The position numbers were made by a program, and so were the translations under genes. A stretch of 5,403 nt of DNA from Clostridia bacterium. GTDB lineage: Bacteria; Bacillota; Clostridia; Oscillospirales; CAG-272. A model generated the notes under the pieces. The model saw only the letters and a program-made list of their open reading frames with translations. It did not search any database and was not told the DNA's origin. This document shows, piece after piece, positions 5,396 through 5,403 of this stretch (within the stretch, counting starts at the first letter, position 1; each line of letters starts with the position of its first letter). The stretch lies in NCBI GenBank assembly GCA_017452565.1, contig JAFTMF010000183.1, positions 1 through 5,403 of the forward strand. Direction: 5' to 3'.

Positions 5396-5403
5396 CCCTC
5401 AAA

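Overview
The window looks like a chromosomal segment of a Gram-positive, clostridia-type bacterium. The evidence is AGGAGG-type ribosome binding sites, a textbook sigma-A promoter, a lipoprotein with a Ser/Thr/Pro-rich linker, and Wzx and WecB proteins of Firmicutes flavour. By eye the GC content is moderately above 50%, which would fit a gut or rumen Oscillospirales/Ruminococcaceae-like lineage. That placement is an inference, not a measurement. There are no rRNA, tRNA, CRISPR, IS or phage genes.

Layout. Positions 1-338 (minus) hold the N-terminal 112 codons of a multi-pass membrane protein cut by the window edge. It lies 32 bases downstream of a 505-residue secreted lipoprotein (371-1888, minus) with a sialidase-fold, GH93-like glycosidase domain. 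The two probably form an operon driven by an exact-consensus promoter (1936-1964), whose -35 box contains the stop codon of the next gene upstream. That gene is a non-hydrolysing UDP-GlcNAc 2-epimerase, WecB/MnaA type (1961-3208, minus). A 163-base divergent intergenic region (3209-3371) separates it from a Wzx-type polysaccharide flippase (3372-4823, plus). The flippase 3' end overlaps, tail to tail, a small Pro/Glu-rich protein with a hydrophobic C-terminal hairpin (4791-5378, minus).

How the genes may work together. The epimerase makes UDP-ManNAc, a precursor for wall teichoic acid linkage units and surface polysaccharides. The flippase exports lipid-linked repeat units across the membrane, so the pair points to surface glycan assembly. 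The lipoprotein is predicted to act on, or bind, a glycan outside the cell. Its substrate cannot be read from sequence alone.

The most unusual feature is inside the epimerase. About 55 extra residues, built from a 9-residue (27-base) tandem repeat with a perfect 11-bp hairpin, sit between two conserved catalytic segments (the D95 and E172 regions) of an otherwise intact enzyme. This resembles an in-frame palindromic or tandem repeat insertion and is the best candidate here for something undescribed.
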